Assembly (NCBI GenBank): GCA_946537885.1
Contig: CAMNGC010000005.1
Coordinates: 1 to 64,000, forward strand
DNA from: an uncultured Clostridia bacterium
GTDB lineage: Bacteria > Bacillota > Clostridia > Saccharofermentanales > Saccharofermentanaceae
Reading direction: 5' to 3'
DNA: 64,000 bases
Part shown: positions 26,600 through 36,040 of the stretch, in pieces
How the letters are laid out: the number at the start of each line of letters is the position of its first letter
Position numbering within the stretch: position 1 is the first letter of the stretch
Notes under the pieces: generated by a model
Databases searched by the model: none
The model's input: only the letters and a program-made list of their open reading frames with translations
Told to the model about the DNA's origin: nothing
Position numbers and translations under genes: made by a program

Positions 26600-27631
26600 A
26601 TGGGACTCAATTTCCGTAAAAGCATTTCTATCTTTCCGGGCGTAAAGCTCAATCTCAGCAAGTCCGGAGTAAGCTGCAGCTTTGGTAAGAAGGGTCTCAG
26701 ACAGACTATCAGCTCGACGGGCAGGACAAATACCACTATCGGTCTTCCCGGTACGGGTGTTTATTACACAAAGCAGAGCAATGTCAAGAAGATCGCCGGT
26801 CTGGTAACGGGCAAGGGCAAGGATTCCAAAAAGGCGGAAAAGGCAGCTAAGGGCGGCAAGGCTGCTGCAGCGGCAACTGCAGGTGCAGCGTCTGCGGCAG
26901 GACTGGCTGCGGCAGAGAACAACGAGGCTTTGCTTGAGGAGAACAGACAGAGAGTTTCTGAGTATGAGGAATACATTGAGTCCATCAAGTCCGTTCATAA
27001 GATGAGTGACGGTGTCGTGGATTGGGAGGCAGTTAATAAGGGAGAAGTTCCTTCCAATATCGTAAAAGGCAGTCAGGAGTATAACGACTGGGTTAATCTT
27101 CAGAAGTTCTCCGAGTCTGTATTGAATGGTGATATTGACAGCTATTTCAGCATTATCGATGAGTTCAAGCCTTTCGATGATCTGCTTGAATACGGAAGCA
27201 ATTTCCAAGTCGGAACTGACGATCCTGATCATATTGAGATTGAGTTCGCAGTCAAATCCGAGGACATCATCCCATCGGTGGGCTTGTCTTTGACATCCAC
27301 TGGCAAGCTGTCGGAGAAAGAACTGAGCAAGAGCGCATACTACGATCTTATGCAGGATTATGTATGCAGCACAACCATCAGGATAGCAAGGGACGCTTTC
27401 GCCCTGCTGCCTGTTAAGACCGTTATCGTACACGCTGTAGATAACATCCTGAACACCGCTACGGGTTTTGAGGAAGAGATGACTTTGCTGTCGGTCAAGT
27501 TTGACAGGGACAGACTTATGGCACTTAATATGAGCATGATCGATCCGTCTGATGCTCTCGGCAATTTTGAGACCAATATGAGATTTAAGAAGACGACCGG
27601 CTTTGAGCCAGTTGACAGGGTGCTTGCCTGA
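26600..27631 (+). CDS. DUF4236-domain protein
   Basis: A 343-residue protein. Residues 1-58 are the DUF4236 domain ('GLNFRKSISIFPGVKLNLSKSG', read in part, and 'TTIGLPGTGVYYTKQ'). A Lys/Ala-rich low-complexity segment (75-105) follows, then a globular C-terminal domain of about 230 residues that I cannot assign. GGGAGG precedes the ATG. Function unknown; DUF4236 occurs at the start of many otherwise unrelated bacterial proteins. Confidence 0.82.
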   Translation: MGLNFRKSISIFPGVKLNLSKSGVSCSFGKKGLRQTISSTGRTNTTIGLPGTGVYYTKQSNVKKIAGLVTGKGKDSKKAEKAAKGGKAAAAATAGAASAAGLAAAENNEALLEENRQRVSEYEEYIESIKSVHKMSDGVVDWEAVNKGEVPSNIVKGSQEYNDWVNLQKFSESVLNGDIDSYFSIIDEFKPFDDLLEYGSNFQVGTDDPDHIEIEFAVKSEDIIPSVGLSLTSTGKLSEKELSKSAYYDLMQDYVCSTTIRIARDAFALLPVKTVIVHAVDNILNTATGFEEEMTLLSVKFDRDRLMALNMSMIDPSDALGNFETNMRFKKTTGFEPVDRVLA

Positions 27632-27699
27632 TCTGTCGGATATCAGGTCCGGTCTTCTTGGGACTACGGTTTAAATAAGGGAGAGGGGAACTTTAAGCC

Positions 27700-29982
27700 A
27701 TGACCGTTTATTTAACAACGATAACAGTCATGTTGATCATTCTTGTGGTATGCATCGCGGGGGCAGCCAAGAGCGAGCGCCCGCTTGCCAAGGATGTCTT
27801 TTTCCTGCTCTGCTATATGGTTCTTCCCCTGGCAGCCAATGAAGTTATCGCCCTTGCTGAATCCGAGACGATAGCCAAATTCGCCTATCTGCTTTATTTC
27901 ATAGGGACTGATCTCATGCTTTATTCGCTTGTCCGCTACAGTGTGGATTATTGCGATATCAAGTACGACGGTTCCATCTTTAAGAAAGTTCTTATCGCTA
28001 TCACCGTTGCAGATATCTTCCTGGTTTTGCTTAATCCCTTCCTGGGGCATGTTTTTGAGCTGGAGGAATCCCGTCTCGACAGCGGTGAGAAATATATCAA
28101 GCTCGTGTCCCTCTGGTATCACAAGATCCACTTGGGAGTATCTTATATGCTCGGGCTTATTACGGCATTGATCTTCACGATAAAGACCATAAGATCTTCC
28201 AAGCTCGTAAGGGGCAAATATCTGATGTTCCTGGTACCCTTTCTTCTTACGGCTGCCTGGGAGACACATTATATCTTCCTTAATCGCCCTCTTGATTATT
28301 CCATGGTCGGTTATGCGGTCTGCGGCATCGTTGTCTTCTATTTTGCCGTGGTATATGTTCCGACGGCTCTGATGGATCGCATGAAATCTACCATTGTGTC
28401 GAGCATATCCGACGGGGTCATATTTTTCGATGATAATAACAGGTGCATATATGCCAACAGCAATGCCGAGCTGATCTTCGATATCAAGAGTGAGGCTGAG
28501 CTGGAGGGGATAAGGGCGCGCTTTCTGAAGATCATGGATGTCGATGAGAAGGAAATAGCCACTATTAACAGTAAGAAGTTTACGAAGAAGTATCACGGCA
28601 GCGACGGAGAGAAGACTTTCGAGATCGAGTATCACAGACTCTATGACGGGCGCGGACACGGTATAGGCGCTTTTGCCCGCTTTATCGATAGAACAGAAGA
28701 GCTGGACAGAATGCAGAAAGAGCACTATATGGCGACTCACGACAAACTGACGGGCCTATATAATGCACCGTATTTTTATGAGTTGGTGGAGCGCCGTCTG
28801 AAGGCGGATCCTGATCGAAAATATCTCGCGATGAGCACCGACGTTCGCGGCTTTAAGCTGATCAACGACCGTTACGGACGTCCGGTGGGAGACGAGCTAC
28901 TGATCAAGATCGCCAATGTCATCGAGAATAACAGCAGCAAGCACACCCTCTATGGCAGATTAAGCGGAGATAAGTTCGGGCTCCTGATCCCGGCCAAGCA
29001 CTATAAAGAGGAGACTATCCTCAGAGCGATCAAAGAGCTGGATGAAGCTGTCAGTCCTGACTATAAGCTTCTGATCCATCTTGGTGTATATGAAGTGACT
29101 GAATCAGATAAGCGCGCGTCAGTTATGTTTGATCGCGCTGCCATGGCCATCAATGATATAAAGGACGATCTTGAGATAAGGATCGCATACTATAGTGACC
29201 GCATGCGCGATGAGATGCTTTGGGAGCAGAAGATCGCTTCATCTCTGGATGATGCTGTCTCGCGCGGCTGTGTTATGCCATTCCTTCAGGCTCAGGTGGA
29301 TAAGAACGGTAAGGTGTCAGGAGCTGAAGTTCTTGTCAGATGGGAACACGACGAGGAAGGCATGCTTATGCCACAGAGCTTTATCTCGGTATTGGAGAAG
29401 AACGGTACTATTGCCAAGCTGGATAAGTATATGTGGGAAAGCGCCTGCAGGATACTTCGCAAGTGGTCTATGAAGGGCATAGACGATCTCTACCTGTCAG
29501 TAAATATCTCCCCCCGGGATTTCTATCTTCTTGACGTACCGCAAGTATTGGAAGAGCTGACGGATCTCTATGAGGTTGACAGGAAGAAGCTCAGACTGGA
29601 GATTACGGAGACCATAATGATGGACGATGTTAATATGAAGCTGGAAGCATTCGCGAAGCTTCGCGCCATGGGCTTTATCTTGGAGATGGATGATTTTGGC
29701 AGCGGATATTCATCTCTCAATATGCTCAAGGACATGCCGGTCGACGTTTTGAAGCTGGATATGGTCTTTATGTCGGATACGGCAAATAAGGAAAAGAACG
29801 ATAAGATCGTCAAGCTCATAGTTAAGCTTGCAGGAGAACTCGGTATTCATGTTATTGCAGAGGGTGTCGAGACCGGTGAGCAGGTCAGGAGCCTTTCCGA
29901 GATGGGCTGCCTCACCTTCCAGGGTTACTATTTTGCCAAGCCCATACCCTTAGTCGAGTTCGAGAAGAGGCACGTCGGATGA
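27700..29982 (+). CDS. Membrane GGDEF-EAL protein, probable c-di-GMP phosphodiesterase
   Basis: A 760-residue protein: about seven N-terminal transmembrane segments (residues 1-225, histidine-kinase-7TM-like), a PAS-like domain (230-330), GGDEF (345-495) and EAL (510-755). The GGDEF signature is 'SGDKF', which should be inactive for cyclase activity. The EAL domain looks catalytic: 'EVLVRW' in place of EALLRW, 'LSVNISP', 'LEITET', 'MDDFGSGYSS', 'VLKLD', 'AEGVET' and 'QGYYFAKP' all keep the metal-binding and general-base residues. It overlaps the lipoprotein gene by 4 bp. Confidence 0.92.
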   Translation: MTVYLTTITVMLIILVVCIAGAAKSERPLAKDVFFLLCYMVLPLAANEVIALAESETIAKFAYLLYFIGTDLMLYSLVRYSVDYCDIKYDGSIFKKVLIAITVADIFLVLLNPFLGHVFELEESRLDSGEKYIKLVSLWYHKIHLGVSYMLGLITALIFTIKTIRSSKLVRGKYLMFLVPFLLTAAWETHYIFLNRPLDYSMVGYAVCGIVVFYFAVVYVPTALMDRMKSTIVSSISDGVIFFDDNNRCIYANSNAELIFDIKSEAELEGIRARFLKIMDVDEKEIATINSKKFTKKYHGSDGEKTFEIEYHRLYDGRGHGIGAFARFIDRTEELDRMQKEHYMATHDKLTGLYNAPYFYELVERRLKADPDRKYLAMSTDVRGFKLINDRYGRPVGDELLIKIANVIENNSSKHTLYGRLSGDKFGLLIPAKHYKEETILRAIKELDEAVSPDYKLLIHLGVYEVTESDKRASVMFDRAAMAINDIKDDLEIRIAYYSDRMRDEMLWEQKIASSLDDAVSRGCVMPFLQAQVDKNGKVSGAEVLVRWEHDEEGMLMPQSFISVLEKNGTIAKLDKYMWESACRILRKWSMKGIDDLYLSVNISPRDFYLLDVPQVLEELTDLYEVDRKKLRLEITETIMMDDVNMKLEAFAKLRAMGFILEMDDFGSGYSSLNMLKDMPVDVLKLDMVFMSDTANKEKNDKIVKLIVKLAGELGIHVIAEGVETGEQVRSLSEMGCLTFQGYYFAKPIPLVEFEKRHVG

Positions 29983-32051
29983 GAAGGACGGCTTTGTTAC
30001 TGACGGTTTTTGTGAGCCTTTCTTTATTCCTGACTGCCTGTGGCAAAAAAGACGAACCTTCGGAGGGGAAGATCGATGACGCTGATGTCACTGTGACACA
30101 GACTCCGGATGAGCCTTCCGAGACGATCCCCGTCACTCCCGAGCTGCTTGACGGAACCTGGGTGGACGAGAATGGATTTGTGTGCCTTTTGGATATAGAG
30201 AACGATCTTTTTGTTGATTGCTACGGCGCAGAATTCGAGATCGTCGCGATAGAAGATGGCAAGATACGACTGCGTGATGATCAGTATCGACGACTGGCAA
30301 TGGGCGGATACGCGCTTCCTATTGATGGGAATCTGGAGATCTCCTGCGAAATGACAGATGATTCACTTCTTATTCTCGGGCACGAGGCGGTGAGGATCGA
30401 CTCGGAGCAGGGTGAACAGATCGCAGAGCTGATGGAGGAAAATATTGCCGGGCGTGATTTTATACTTGTCACCTCGCACGTAGCATTCGCAGAAGATATG
30501 AAAACAATGACTGTTTATGATCTCTCTACCCACTATGAGATGACTTACGACATTGAATTTGACGGCGTGAGAATATGCTCCGAAGCTTTTGACGCCTGCT
30601 TCCGAATGGACGATGCCGGCATCTGGTTTAATCACCTCGGCGCATCTTTTCCCATGGACTGCAACAGGTGTCCGGTAAGTGACAGATGGCTTTTCTACGA
30701 TGTGGGGAAAGATGAGCTTACACTGCTTGATTTCAGCGGGTTATTTGCTTATGAAGAGAATGTGTTGAGCGGAGAAAGAGAGAGGCTATATGAGCAGCCT
30801 CCGGTCTATGATATTTCAAGTTATGTTCCTTACCTTTATTACGGAGGAATTGATTATACGGGGATCAACTGCGAACAGTTTTTCGACTGTTCATCTTATG
30901 ATCTCGTAAACGGATATTATGAGGAAATGCACCAGATTTTGAGATATGACAGCGTCTATGCCGAGAATCTTATCGCGAGGGCTGAGAAGATGGAGAACGG
31001 TTCCGGTGCAAGCTCTGATTACGAGATCCAATTTGATGGCGGCAGGGTATGCTTTGAGTTGGCGGATGATCAGTGGCCTTCGGATATCGCAAGTGTAGTC
31101 GAATGTACAAGCGAGATCGTCCCGGGCTATTATGAGAGCGTGAGATTCGAGCCTCTAAGCGAGACCCGGACTATCAGGGTTGGAGAGGCTGCCGACGGGG
31201 AGATCAGGATCTTTTTCGATTATGATGGAGACGTCGGGGAAAACACTGCCATTTGTTTTTATTCGAGTGAATCGGATATTCCCTTCACTATACTCGATAC
31301 AGTTTTCGAAAACGGATCAGCCTATTGCACTGTCGAGCATTCCGGCAACTATCTTTTGGCTGATGCGCAGGTTTTTACGGTGCTGACAGAAGAGAATTTC
31401 TATGACACGGATCCTATGGATACGGCTTGGGGCAACAGCTCAGGTGCAGGCGATATCGCTTCGCTCGTAGATCTGGATTATCTCAGAAGATCCGGTTATA
31501 ACTTCGAGGTCACGACGCCGGAACAGCTTGCGTCCGTTACTTATTTTGTTAATGCATATCCGAGGGACGGCAGCATGCCGATAACGATCGATCTTAAAAG
31601 TGACCTTGACCTGGCAGCTTACGAGTGGGCGCCCATAGCAGATGACAGCGATATCTACCCGCGTGACGATCGTTCGTTTAACGGGGCTTTTCACGGCAAT
31701 GGTTACACGATCTCGGGCCTGACAATAGGACCTTCTGATGACAATATGCGCAGAGCCTTCTTCGGCAACGTCCGGGAAGCTGATATTAACGGGCTCATTC
31801 TGGAAGATGCGACAGTCTGCGGTATATCTTCCGCACTGTTGGCAGGGACTATAACTGACAGCAGCATCTCCGATTGCGATATATCCGGTGCTCTTCCTGA
31901 TTCCAATAATCTTGGTGATCGTCTCGTGATACTCTCCGGCACAGATGATGAGAGTCTTTCTCTTACGAATATCAGCTACGGTATTGAGATCTCGACCGGG
32001 ATCGAGGAAGGTTATATCGAGAATACTTCTGCAGGGCAGAAGGGGGAGTAA
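29979..32051 (+). CDS. Large lipoprotein of unknown function
   Basis: A 690-residue exported protein with lipobox 'LTAC' (Cys21). Residues 25-50 are an acidic/Thr linker. The body is acidic and rich in aromatic residues with no enzyme motif. The last ~130 residues resemble GLUG/pectate-lyase-like repeats ('NGAFHGNGYTISGLTIG', 'INGLILEDATVCGISSALLAG'). Co-transcribed with the EAL protein, so expression or function may be tied to c-di-GMP control at the cell surface. Confidence 0.8.
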   Translation: MRRTALLLTVFVSLSLFLTACGKKDEPSEGKIDDADVTVTQTPDEPSETIPVTPELLDGTWVDENGFVCLLDIENDLFVDCYGAEFEIVAIEDGKIRLRDDQYRRLAMGGYALPIDGNLEISCEMTDDSLLILGHEAVRIDSEQGEQIAELMEENIAGRDFILVTSHVAFAEDMKTMTVYDLSTHYEMTYDIEFDGVRICSEAFDACFRMDDAGIWFNHLGASFPMDCNRCPVSDRWLFYDVGKDELTLLDFSGLFAYEENVLSGERERLYEQPPVYDISSYVPYLYYGGIDYTGINCEQFFDCSSYDLVNGYYEEMHQILRYDSVYAENLIARAEKMENGSGASSDYEIQFDGGRVCFELADDQWPSDIASVVECTSEIVPGYYESVRFEPLSETRTIRVGEAADGEIRIFFDYDGDVGENTAICFYSSESDIPFTILDTVFENGSAYCTVEHSGNYLLADAQVFTVLTEENFYDTDPMDTAWGNSSGAGDIASLVDLDYLRRSGYNFEVTTPEQLASVTYFVNAYPRDGSMPITIDLKSDLDLAAYEWAPIADDSDIYPRDDRSFNGAFHGNGYTISGLTIGPSDDNMRRAFFGNVREADINGLILEDATVCGISSALLAGTITDSSISDCDISGALPDSNNLGDRLVILSGTDDESLSLTNISYGIEISTGIEEGYIENTSAGQKGE

Positions 32052-32175
32052 TAAGCGGGACACGCAGTATGCTCTAATATCAATATTCTTTGAGGCGGCT
32101 TACCAGATGCCCCAACCCGTCTGATCCGAGAGATCTTTTTCGATAATCCATCATGTGGCAAATATGCGGCTGCTA

Positions 32176-32204
32176 TTGACTATAAGAGCATAATGTGATA
32201 ATAC
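32176..32204 (+). promoter_or_regulatory. fab operon promoter
   Basis: TTGACT (32176-32181), 17-bp spacer, extended -10 TG-A-TAATAC (TG at 32196-32197, hexamer 32199-32204). Predicted start near 32211, inside the palindrome at 32205-32217. Confidence 0.65.
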
Positions 32205-32230
32205 TTTGATAATCAAACTTTTTGATAATC
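32205..32230. promoter_or_regulatory. FabT-like operator overlapping the fab transcription start
   Basis: The 13-bp palindrome TTTGAT-A-ATCAAA (32205-32217) matches the streptococcal FabT box core (TTTGATTATCAAA) except at the centre. A second copy of its left part, TTTGATAATC, lies 16 bp on (32221-32230). Placement over the predicted start site suits repression. No FabT-type MarR gene is in the window. Confidence 0.6.
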
Positions 32231-32336
32231 GTATGATTGATCAGCGAAAATATCAGGCACATCAATATGGGGCATACGATCGGTGAGAACAGCGCGCCGA
32301 CAGGGGGTCGGCCAAGTATGAAGTGAGGTTGAGGAA

Positions 32337-33311
32337 ATGACAGGAAGAATTATAGGATTAGGATCTTATTTACCGCCCAGATTACTGACGAACGATGATC
32401 TCTCGAAGATGGTCGAGACCAGTGACGAGTGGATCACGGAGCGTACCGGGATCAAGCAGCGTCACATTGCTGACGGTATTGAAGACAAAGCGTCTACAAT
32501 GGCTTGCAAGGCTGCTCTTGCTGCAGTTGAAGATGCCGGGATCGATCCTTCCGAGATCGATCTTATCGTAGCCGCATCGACTACGCCTGATCTTGTATTC
32601 CCGTCTATCGCTTGCTGTGTTCAGAGGGCCGTAGGTGCTGACGGATGCGCCTGTTTTGATGTAAATTCCGCTTGCCCGGGCTGGGTCGCAGCCTATAACA
32701 CGGTTCAGGGCTTTATCGAGTCCGGTAATTCCAAGTGCGCGCTTGTTGTAGGCGCCGAGATGCTCAGCAATTATGTTGACTGGGAGGATAGGGGAACATG
32801 TATTCTTTTCGGTGACGGCGCAGGTGTTGCAGTTCTCAAGGCCGTAGAGGATCACCCTTCCAACAGATTTATCATGAAGGCATCAGCCAAGCGCGGCGAT
32901 TGCCTGCACTGCGAGACGATGAAGCAGCCCAAGAGGATGGATGAGGAGGGTTTCATCAAGTCCACCAATATGTTTATGGCGGGCCGCGAGGTATTTAAGT
33001 TTGCCGTAACGGAGGTTCCCGCTCTTATCATCGAACTGTCGGAGAAGTACGGCTTCGACTTGAACGATGTGGATTATTTCGTTCTTCACCAGGCGAATCA
33101 GAGGATCATCGAGGCTGTTTCCAAGAGGTTAGACCAGCCCCTCGAGAAATTCCCCATGAACATACAGAACACGGGAAACACTTCTTCGGCAAGCATCCCG
33201 ATCCTACTTAAGGAAATGAAGGACGACGGCAGACTTACTCCCGGCAAGAAGATCGTTTTCACAAGCTTCGGCGGAGGCCTCACCTGGGGCGCCAACTATA
33301 TTGAATATTAA
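32337..33311 (+). CDS. fabH: 3-oxoacyl-ACP synthase III
   Basis: A 324-residue KAS III that condenses acetyl- or acyl-CoA with malonyl-ACP to start fatty-acid synthesis. Catalytic Cys113 is in 'VNSACPGW', His in 'FVLHQANQR' and Asn in 'QNTGNTSSA'. First gene of a six-gene operon with a ~126-nt leader that holds a small hairpin (32296-32312). Termed KAS III rather than another thiolase by the Cys-His-Asn triad and length. Confidence 0.96.
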   Translation: MTGRIIGLGSYLPPRLLTNDDLSKMVETSDEWITERTGIKQRHIADGIEDKASTMACKAALAAVEDAGIDPSEIDLIVAASTTPDLVFPSIACCVQRAVGADGCACFDVNSACPGWVAAYNTVQGFIESGNSKCALVVGAEMLSNYVDWEDRGTCILFGDGAGVAVLKAVEDHPSNRFIMKASAKRGDCLHCETMKQPKRMDEEGFIKSTNMFMAGREVFKFAVTEVPALIIELSEKYGFDLNDVDYFVLHQANQRIIEAVSKRLDQPLEKFPMNIQNTGNTSSASIPILLKEMKDDGRLTPGKKIVFTSFGGGLTWGANYIEY

Positions 33312-33341
33312 GTCTAAAGTGACATAACGGAGGAGCACAAC

Positions 33342-34277
33342 ATGACTAAGATTACAGAAATGATCGGTATCAAGTATCCTATCTTCCAGGGCGGAATGGC
33401 CTGGGTAGCTGACTATCATATCGCAGCGGCAGTAAGTAATGCCGGCGGTCTGGGCATCATCGGCTGCGGCGGTGCAGACGAGAACTGGATCAGAGATCAG
33501 ATCCACAAGTGCAGGGAGATGACTGATAAGCCTTTTGGTGTAAATGTAATGCTTATGAATCCCAGGGCTCCTCAGATCGCAGAAGTCCTTGCAGAAGAGA
33601 AGGTAAAGGTTGTAACTACAGGCGCCGGTTCCGCCGGTAAGTTCATTCCCATGTGGAAAGAAGCCGGCATCATCGTTATTCCGGTTGTTGCAGGTGTAGC
33701 TCTTGCAAAGAAGATGGAGAAGGACGGTGCGGACGCTGTTATAGCAGAAGGTACTGAGTCAGGCGGTCATGTAGGTGAGATCACAACAATGGCTCTCGTT
33801 CCGCAGGTCGTTGATGCAGTCAACATTCCCGTCATCGCAGCGGGCGGTATCGCCGACGGAAGAGGTGTCGCAGCAGCATTCATGCTCGGAGCTGAAGCAG
33901 TTCAGTGCGGAACGGTTTTCTGTGCATCTGAGGAAGTCAATATCCATCAGAACTACAAGGATATGATCATCAAGGCTAAGGACAGCTCCACCAGAGTTAC
34001 GGGACGTTCTGCCGGTGCTCCCGTAAGACAGATCAGAAATCAGCTGACAAACGAGTTTATGAAGCTCGAGGAAGCTCACGCAAGCTTTGAAGAGATCGAG
34101 GCATTGGGCGTCGGAGCTCTTCGTAAGGCCGTTGTTGATGGTGATACAAAGAACGGAACATTTATGGCAGGTCAGATCGCCGGTATGGTCAACGAGATCC
34201 GTCCCGTTAAGGACATTATCGAGGGCATGTTTGCTCAGGCAAACGAGCTCCTCAAGAATGCCTCTCCCGTCTGCTGA
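33342..34277 (+). CDS. fabK: Enoyl-ACP reductase II (FMN-dependent)
   Basis: A 311-residue FabK-type flavoprotein that reduces enoyl-ACP with NAD(P)H. Recognised by 'KYPIFQGGMAWVADYHIAAAVS' (in part), 'GTESGGHVGEITTM' and 'IAAGGIADGRGVAAAFMLGAEAVQCGT' (in part), the FMN phosphate-binding region. FabK replaces triclosan-sensitive FabI; no FabI is present here. 30 bp after fabH. Confidence 0.94.
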   Translation: MTKITEMIGIKYPIFQGGMAWVADYHIAAAVSNAGGLGIIGCGGADENWIRDQIHKCREMTDKPFGVNVMLMNPRAPQIAEVLAEEKVKVVTTGAGSAGKFIPMWKEAGIIVIPVVAGVALAKKMEKDGADAVIAEGTESGGHVGEITTMALVPQVVDAVNIPVIAAGGIADGRGVAAAFMLGAEAVQCGTVFCASEEVNIHQNYKDMIIKAKDSSTRVTGRSAGAPVRQIRNQLTNEFMKLEEAHASFEEIEALGVGALRKAVVDGDTKNGTFMAGQIAGMVNEIRPVKDIIEGMFAQANELLKNASPVC

Positions 34278-34314
34278 GAGCGGCAGCGTAAATACAGGTT
34301 AGAAGGTGAAAGCA

Positions 34315-35247
34315 ATGAAGATCGCATTTGTTTACCCCGGTCAGGGCGTACAGAAGGTAGGCATGGCCAAGGATTTTTACGATAAGTTCGACTGGGCCAA
34401 GGATATGGTCAGGAAGGCTTCCGAGGCATCGGGGTTTGATATGGAGAAGATCCTTTTCGAGGAGAATGAGGACATCCATGTAACGGAGTATACACAGCCC
34501 TGTCTGGTAACTGCATGTTCCATTATGGCAAAGGCTCTCGAGGATGAGGGTGTCAAGCCTGATATTACGGCAGGTCTGTCACTGGGTGAGTATTGTGCTC
34601 TTGTAACTGCCGGCGCGATGACTTTCGAGGATGCAGTAAGGCTTACAAGGATCAGAGGCAATCTGATGAGCTCCTTTGTACCGGCAGGTCAGGGTACGAT
34701 GGCAGCCATCATCGCTCTTCCCAAGGAGACGGTCGAGGAGACTATCGAGAAGATCGACGGCGCGGAGGTTGCCAACTACAATTGCCCCGGTCAGATCGTT
34801 ATCACGGGCGAGAAGGATGCCGTACACGAAGGCATGGAGAAGCTCACCGAGCAGGGCGCCAAGAGAGCTGTAGAGCTTAAGGTTTCCGGCCCTTTCCACT
34901 CGCCCATGCTTAAGGGCGCCGGCGAGAAGCTCAGAGTCGAACTCGACAAGGCCGAGATCTCCGATCTGAAGATTCCTTACATTGCCAACTATAATGCTGA
35001 GCTCATCGAAAATACATCTGAGATAAGAGAGCTTCTTGAGAAGCAGGTCTATTCCTCCGTTATGTGGGAGCAGACTCTCTTAAAGCTCAAGGACCTCGGT
35101 GTTGATGTTCTTATCGAGATCGGCCCTGGCAAGACTATCGCAGGCTTCGTGAAGAAGACTATCCCCGAGATACCCGTTATCAACATATCCGAGGTAGCTG
35201 ACATCGAAGCAGCAAAACAGCAACTTGAAGAACTTAAGAATGCATAA
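34315..35247 (+). CDS. fabD: Malonyl-CoA:ACP transacylase
   Basis: A 310-residue transacylase loading malonyl onto ACP. The nucleophile elbow is 'GLSLGEYCAL' and the N-terminus 'FVYPGQGVQKVGM' is standard; the catalytic His is in 'SGPFHSPMLKGA'. Start chosen at ATG 34315, with AGAAGG 8 nt upstream; a GTG 9 bp earlier (34306) is part of that ribosome site. Confidence 0.95.
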   Translation: MKIAFVYPGQGVQKVGMAKDFYDKFDWAKDMVRKASEASGFDMEKILFEENEDIHVTEYTQPCLVTACSIMAKALEDEGVKPDITAGLSLGEYCALVTAGAMTFEDAVRLTRIRGNLMSSFVPAGQGTMAAIIALPKETVEETIEKIDGAEVANYNCPGQIVITGEKDAVHEGMEKLTEQGAKRAVELKVSGPFHSPMLKGAGEKLRVELDKAEISDLKIPYIANYNAELIENTSEIRELLEKQVYSSVMWEQTLLKLKDLGVDVLIEIGPGKTIAGFVKKTIPEIPVINISEVADIEAAKQQLEELKNA

Positions 35248-35267
35248 TCAATAAGGAGATCACAAAA

Positions 35268-36002
35268 ATGGCTAAGACAGCAATCGTAACAGGAAGCGCA
35301 AGAGGAATCGGCAAGGCTATCGCAACTAAGCTCGCCAAGAGCGGTTTCAACATCGTTATCGTTGATGCGTGCCCCCTTGAGAATTCCGAGGAGACAGCTA
35401 AGGAGATCGCAGGACTCGGTGTAGAGACAAAGGCTTATCAGTGCAATGTAACAGTATCCGAGGAAGTCAACAAGGTAGTTGATGAGGTTAAGGAGACTTT
35501 CGGCAGCGTAGATGTCCTCGTAAACAACGCAGGTATCACAAGAGACGGTCTGCTCGTAAGAATGAAGGAAGAGGACTTTGATGCGGTAATCGCAGTAAAC
35601 CTCAAGGGTACATATAACTTCACAAGAGCAGCAGCTCCCATCATGATGAAGCAGAGAAGCGGCCGTATTGTAAGCATCAGTTCTATCGTAGGCCTTCAGG
35701 GTAATGCGGGTCAGGTAAACTACTCCGCATCTAAGGCCGGTGTTATCGGTATCACCAAGTCCGTCGCAAGAGAGCTTGCTTCCAGAGGCGTTACGGCTAA
35801 TGCCATTGCTCCCGGATATGTTGAGACACCCATGACGGCTGTTCTTCCTGAGAAGGTTAAGGAGGAGATGCTCAAGGCTATCCCCATGAACCGCTACGGT
35901 CAGGTTGAGGATATCGCCAACGCAGTAAACTTCCTTGTATCCGATGACGCTTCATATATCACCGGCCAGGTTATCAGCGTGGACGGCGGAATGCATATGT
36001 AA
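35268..36002 (+). CDS. fabG: 3-oxoacyl-ACP reductase
   Basis: A 244-residue short-chain dehydrogenase reducing 3-oxoacyl-ACP with NADPH. Cofactor motif 'TGSARGIGKA', 'NNAG' in 'VDVLVNNAGITRDGLL', and catalytic 'YSASKAG' preceded by Ser in 'SISSIVG'. Position between fabD and fabF confirms the role over other SDRs. Confidence 0.95.
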   Translation: MAKTAIVTGSARGIGKAIATKLAKSGFNIVIVDACPLENSEETAKEIAGLGVETKAYQCNVTVSEEVNKVVDEVKETFGSVDVLVNNAGITRDGLLVRMKEEDFDAVIAVNLKGTYNFTRAAAPIMMKQRSGRIVSISSIVGLQGNAGQVNYSASKAGVIGITKSVARELASRGVTANAIAPGYVETPMTAVLPEKVKEEMLKAIPMNRYGQVEDIANAVNFLVSDDASYITGQVISVDGGMHM

Positions 36003-36040
36003 TCAAATACCCGAGCGGTATTGCAGGAGGATAAGAGATA

